This document shows, piece by piece, positions 62,789 through 64,000 of a stretch of DNA of 64,000 nucleotides (positions are counted from its first letter, which is position 1; each line of letters opens with the position of its first letter). Below the pieces are notes generated by a model that had not been told where the DNA came from, did no database searches, and saw only the letters and a list, made by a program, of their open reading frames with translations. Source of the stretch: a bacterium C-53 (GTDB taxonomy: Bacteria; Bacillota; Clostridia; Lachnospirales; Lachnospiraceae); NCBI GenBank assembly GCA_003612525.1, contig RAZD01000020.1:1-64000 (forward strand), in the 5' to 3' direction. Both the position numbers and the translations under genes were made by a program.

Positions 62789-62811
62789 GGCGGCTAAAGG
62801 AGGTAGCCGCC
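62789..62811 (+). promoter_or_regulatory. Ribosome site held in a hairpin loop
   Basis: GGCGGCT (62789-62795) and AGCCGCC (62805-62811) form a perfect stem whose 9-nt loop is AAAGGAGGT. The ATG follows at once. The site is displayed in the loop while the stem abuts the start codon. Confidence 0.6.
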
Positions 62812-62979
62812 ATGAAGCGCAAAACGTATCGACAAAATCTGACGGTCATTGACACATTAAAAAATCCCGTCCACCGCCGGGGAAAATTACGCCCATATTA
62901 CTGTTCACCTTTCTTTTTGGATATGTCTACACAGTACCTACTATTAGCCAAAATAGAACATATTATAGGAGCTTTGTAA
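62812..62979 (+). CDS. Chimeric small ORF at a repeat junction (55 aa)
   Basis: The first half (MKRKTYRQNLTVIDTLKNPVHRRGKLRPYYC) looks like a genuine small ICE protein. The second half is read from the 58-bp repeat (62898-62955). The original gene therefore seems to have been cut where the repeat begins. Confidence 0.5.
   Translation: MKRKTYRQNLTVIDTLKNPVHRRGKLRPYYCSPFFLDMSTQYLLLAKIEHIIGAL
62898..62955. repeat. 58-bp direct repeat, right copy
   Basis: 38 nt identical to 57250-57287, then a near match ending in the shared ATTAGCCAAAATA. Together with the left copy it encloses 57.3-62.9 kb. Confidence 0.75.
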
Positions 62980-63010
62980 AAAAAGAAAATAAATACCTAC
63001 TGAATGTATC

Positions 63011-63039
63011 TTGACAAAATCTGCTTCACTTGTTATGAT
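63011..63039 (+). promoter_or_regulatory. Consensus promoter of the tetR-type gene
   Basis: TTGACA (63011-63016), a 17-nt spacer and TATGAT (63034-63039). Confidence 0.8.
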
Positions 63040-63043
63040 GGGT

Positions 63044-63060
63044 TACATACCAAACGAATG
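63044..63060 (+). promoter_or_regulatory. Candidate TetR operator 1
   Basis: TACATACC-N5-AATG directly after the -10. The same pattern occurs at 63804-63820 before the next gene. Confidence 0.5.
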
Positions 63061-63081
63061 ATAGTAGAAAGGAGGATTGGT

Positions 63082-63729
63082 GTGGCACGAAATAAATATC
63101 CAGAAGTAACCGTTGAGAAGATATTGGAAGTATCACAGCGATTATTCTTGGAAAAAGGGTACGACAATACAACTATACAGGATATTGTAAATGAGCTTGG
63201 TGGACTGACTAAGGGAGCGATTTATCATCATTTCAAATCGAAAGAGGAAATTATCGACGCATTAGGGGAAAAACTCTTTTTTGATAATAACCCGTTTGTT
63301 ACCGTTCAGAAGCAGAAGAACTTGAATGGTTTACAGAAAATGCGAGAAGTTATTAAGCTAAACCATGTCGATATTGATAGGACAGAGCTTGGCAAACAAA
63401 GTATTCCCCTTTTGAAAAACCCCCGTTTGTTAGCAGAACTGGCTGACACAAATAGAAAATTGATTGCCCCTCTTTGGTTACAGCTTATTCAAGAGGGGAT
63501 AGAGGACGGTTCTATCCAGACCGAGTATGCAAAAGAACTATCCGAACTTTTGCCCTTACTTACAAACTTTTGGTTAATTCCCTCTGTCTATCCCGCTACA
63601 CCGGAAGAACTGATTTCAAAGTTTGCATTTATCAAATACCTGTTGGATAGTATGAACTTGCCGATTATTGATGATGAAATTTTCGGTATGGCACAGAATT
63701 ACTTTGAACGCTTAAACGTAGGCGAGTAA
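63082..63729 (+). CDS. TetR-family transcriptional regulator
   Basis: 215 residues from GTG 63082 (AAAGGAGG upstream); the longer frame would start upstream of the promoter -10. HTH: VEKILEVSQRLFLEKGYDNTTIQDIVNELGGLTKGAIYHHFKSKEEII. The ligand domain is divergent. It probably represses itself and the downstream gene through the two TACATACC motifs. Confidence 0.9.
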   Translation: MARNKYPEVTVEKILEVSQRLFLEKGYDNTTIQDIVNELGGLTKGAIYHHFKSKEEIIDALGEKLFFDNNPFVTVQKQKNLNGLQKMREVIKLNHVDIDRTELGKQSIPLLKNPRLLAELADTNRKLIAPLWLQLIQEGIEDGSIQTEYAKELSELLPLLTNFWLIPSVYPATPEELISKFAFIKYLLDSMNLPIIDDEIFGMAQNYFERLNVGE

Positions 63730-63803
63730 ATAAAATTGCCTTGAGAAAGGCAGTTTTATTTTCAAATCTTACATTCATTCGTAAGGTATTATTTTTAAGC
63801 ATA

Positions 63804-63824
63804 TACATACCGTCTTAATGTATG
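63804..63824 (+). promoter_or_regulatory. Candidate TetR operator 2
   Basis: TACATACC-GTCTT-AATGTATG, with the TACAT/ATGTA dyad. It shares TACATACC-N5-AATG with 63044-63060 and lies 14 nt before the last ATG of the window. Confidence 0.5.
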
Positions 63825-63837
63825 AAAGGAGAATACT

Positions 63838-64000
63838 ATGTCAAACTTAGACCAAAAAATCGAAAATGCTACAAACAAAATTGAAGTTGTTGCAAATGAA
63901 GCATGGAAAAAGCGTTCATTCCGCATTGTATCTAAATCGGTATCTGCTGCGGCAGAAATCGGACTGATGATAGGTGCTGCACATTTATCTGAAAAGGGCT
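63838..64000 (+). CDS. Partial gene at the right edge, probable TetR target
   Basis: Begins MSNLDQKIENATNKIEVVANEAWKKRSFRIVSKSVSAAAEIGLMIGAAHLSEKG and runs off the window. AAAGGAG precedes the ATG. The start of a hydrophobic helix is visible. Family not recognised. Confidence 0.6.
   Translation, partial: MSNLDQKIENATNKIEVVANEAWKKRSFRIVSKSVSAAAEIGLMIGAAHLSEKG

Noticed and set aside
1-64000. tRNA or rRNA genes, including a tRNA attachment site for the element
   Set aside because: I found no cloverleaf or rRNA sequence. The element's left edge lies in a protein gene.

Overview
The window reads as a low-to-mid GC anaerobic Firmicute chromosome, most likely a gut Clostridia member of the Lachnospiraceae type (inference). 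The signs are strong AGGAGG ribosome sites with occasional TTG/GTG starts, oxygen-sensitive enzyme families, Lachnospiraceae-style small proteins, BceRS/LanFEG-type peptide-stress modules and a Tn1549-like conjugative element.

Region 1 (about 0.4-13.6 kb) is a LysR-controlled redox locus. A divergent LysR gene faces a run of same-strand genes. They encode a cysteine-less homologue of the 2-hydroxyacyl-CoA dehydratase/double-cubane protein family (HgdB/YjiM-like), an exported membrane protein, a NapH-like membrane ferredoxin, a second HgdB-like protein that keeps its cysteines, its HgdC/YjiL-like ATP-driven activator, a CcdA-like membrane protein, a small unknown protein, an alpha/beta hydrolase, an aldo-keto reductase, an acetyltransferase, a secreted lipoprotein aldo-keto reductase, an iron-sulfur flavoprotein, a flavodoxin lipoprotein and a cysteine-rich KTR protein. 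The same 15-bp ATAC-N7-GTAT box and promoter block occurs before the first gene and again inside the run. Almost every intergenic gap holds one or two strong hairpins. A plausible reading is an electron chain, NapH-like protein to ATP-driven activator to double-cubane enzyme, for a difficult reduction. The substrate is unknown.

Region 2 (about 13.6-30.3 kb) is a patchwork of decayed and accessory genes. It has two G10 tracts, a MNT antitoxin beside a broken HEPN toxin, two tandem TPP riboswitches, a tenA interrupted by TAG, and a PadR regulator with a frameshifted DUF1700-like partner. It continues with thiD (odd N-terminus) and thiE, a HAD fragment, two XRE regulators sharing an upstream motif (one fused to an ABC ATPase and followed by a permease), a DUF6033-like protein, an esterase, a LacI regulator before an AAC(3)-type acetyltransferase, a MATE remnant, and a BceRS-like two-component system whose ABC ATPase gene is cut off at about 30.21 kb.

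Region 3 (about 30.3-64 kb) is an integrative conjugative element whose conjugation core is visibly richer in G+C than its surroundings. In order it has a replication initiator-like protein, PcfB, VirD4, a candidate DnaA-box cluster, Maff2, VirB6-like, two DNA methyltransferases, PrgI, VirB4, a CHAP hydrolase, TopB, an oriT-like element, a 2017-residue polyvalent ArdA/ArdC/YodL protein, a TTRAP-type protein and a Cys-rich VLP protein. Then come an AT-rich AbiJ/Mrr-like nuclease, a MOB_P relaxase with MobC, and a second, inverted copy of the oriT-like element. After an XRE regulator comes a two-component system with a LanFEG-type ABC exporter, bracketed by 58-bp direct repeats, then a TetR regulator and a truncated target gene. 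No integrase is visible, so the right end of the element lies outside the window.
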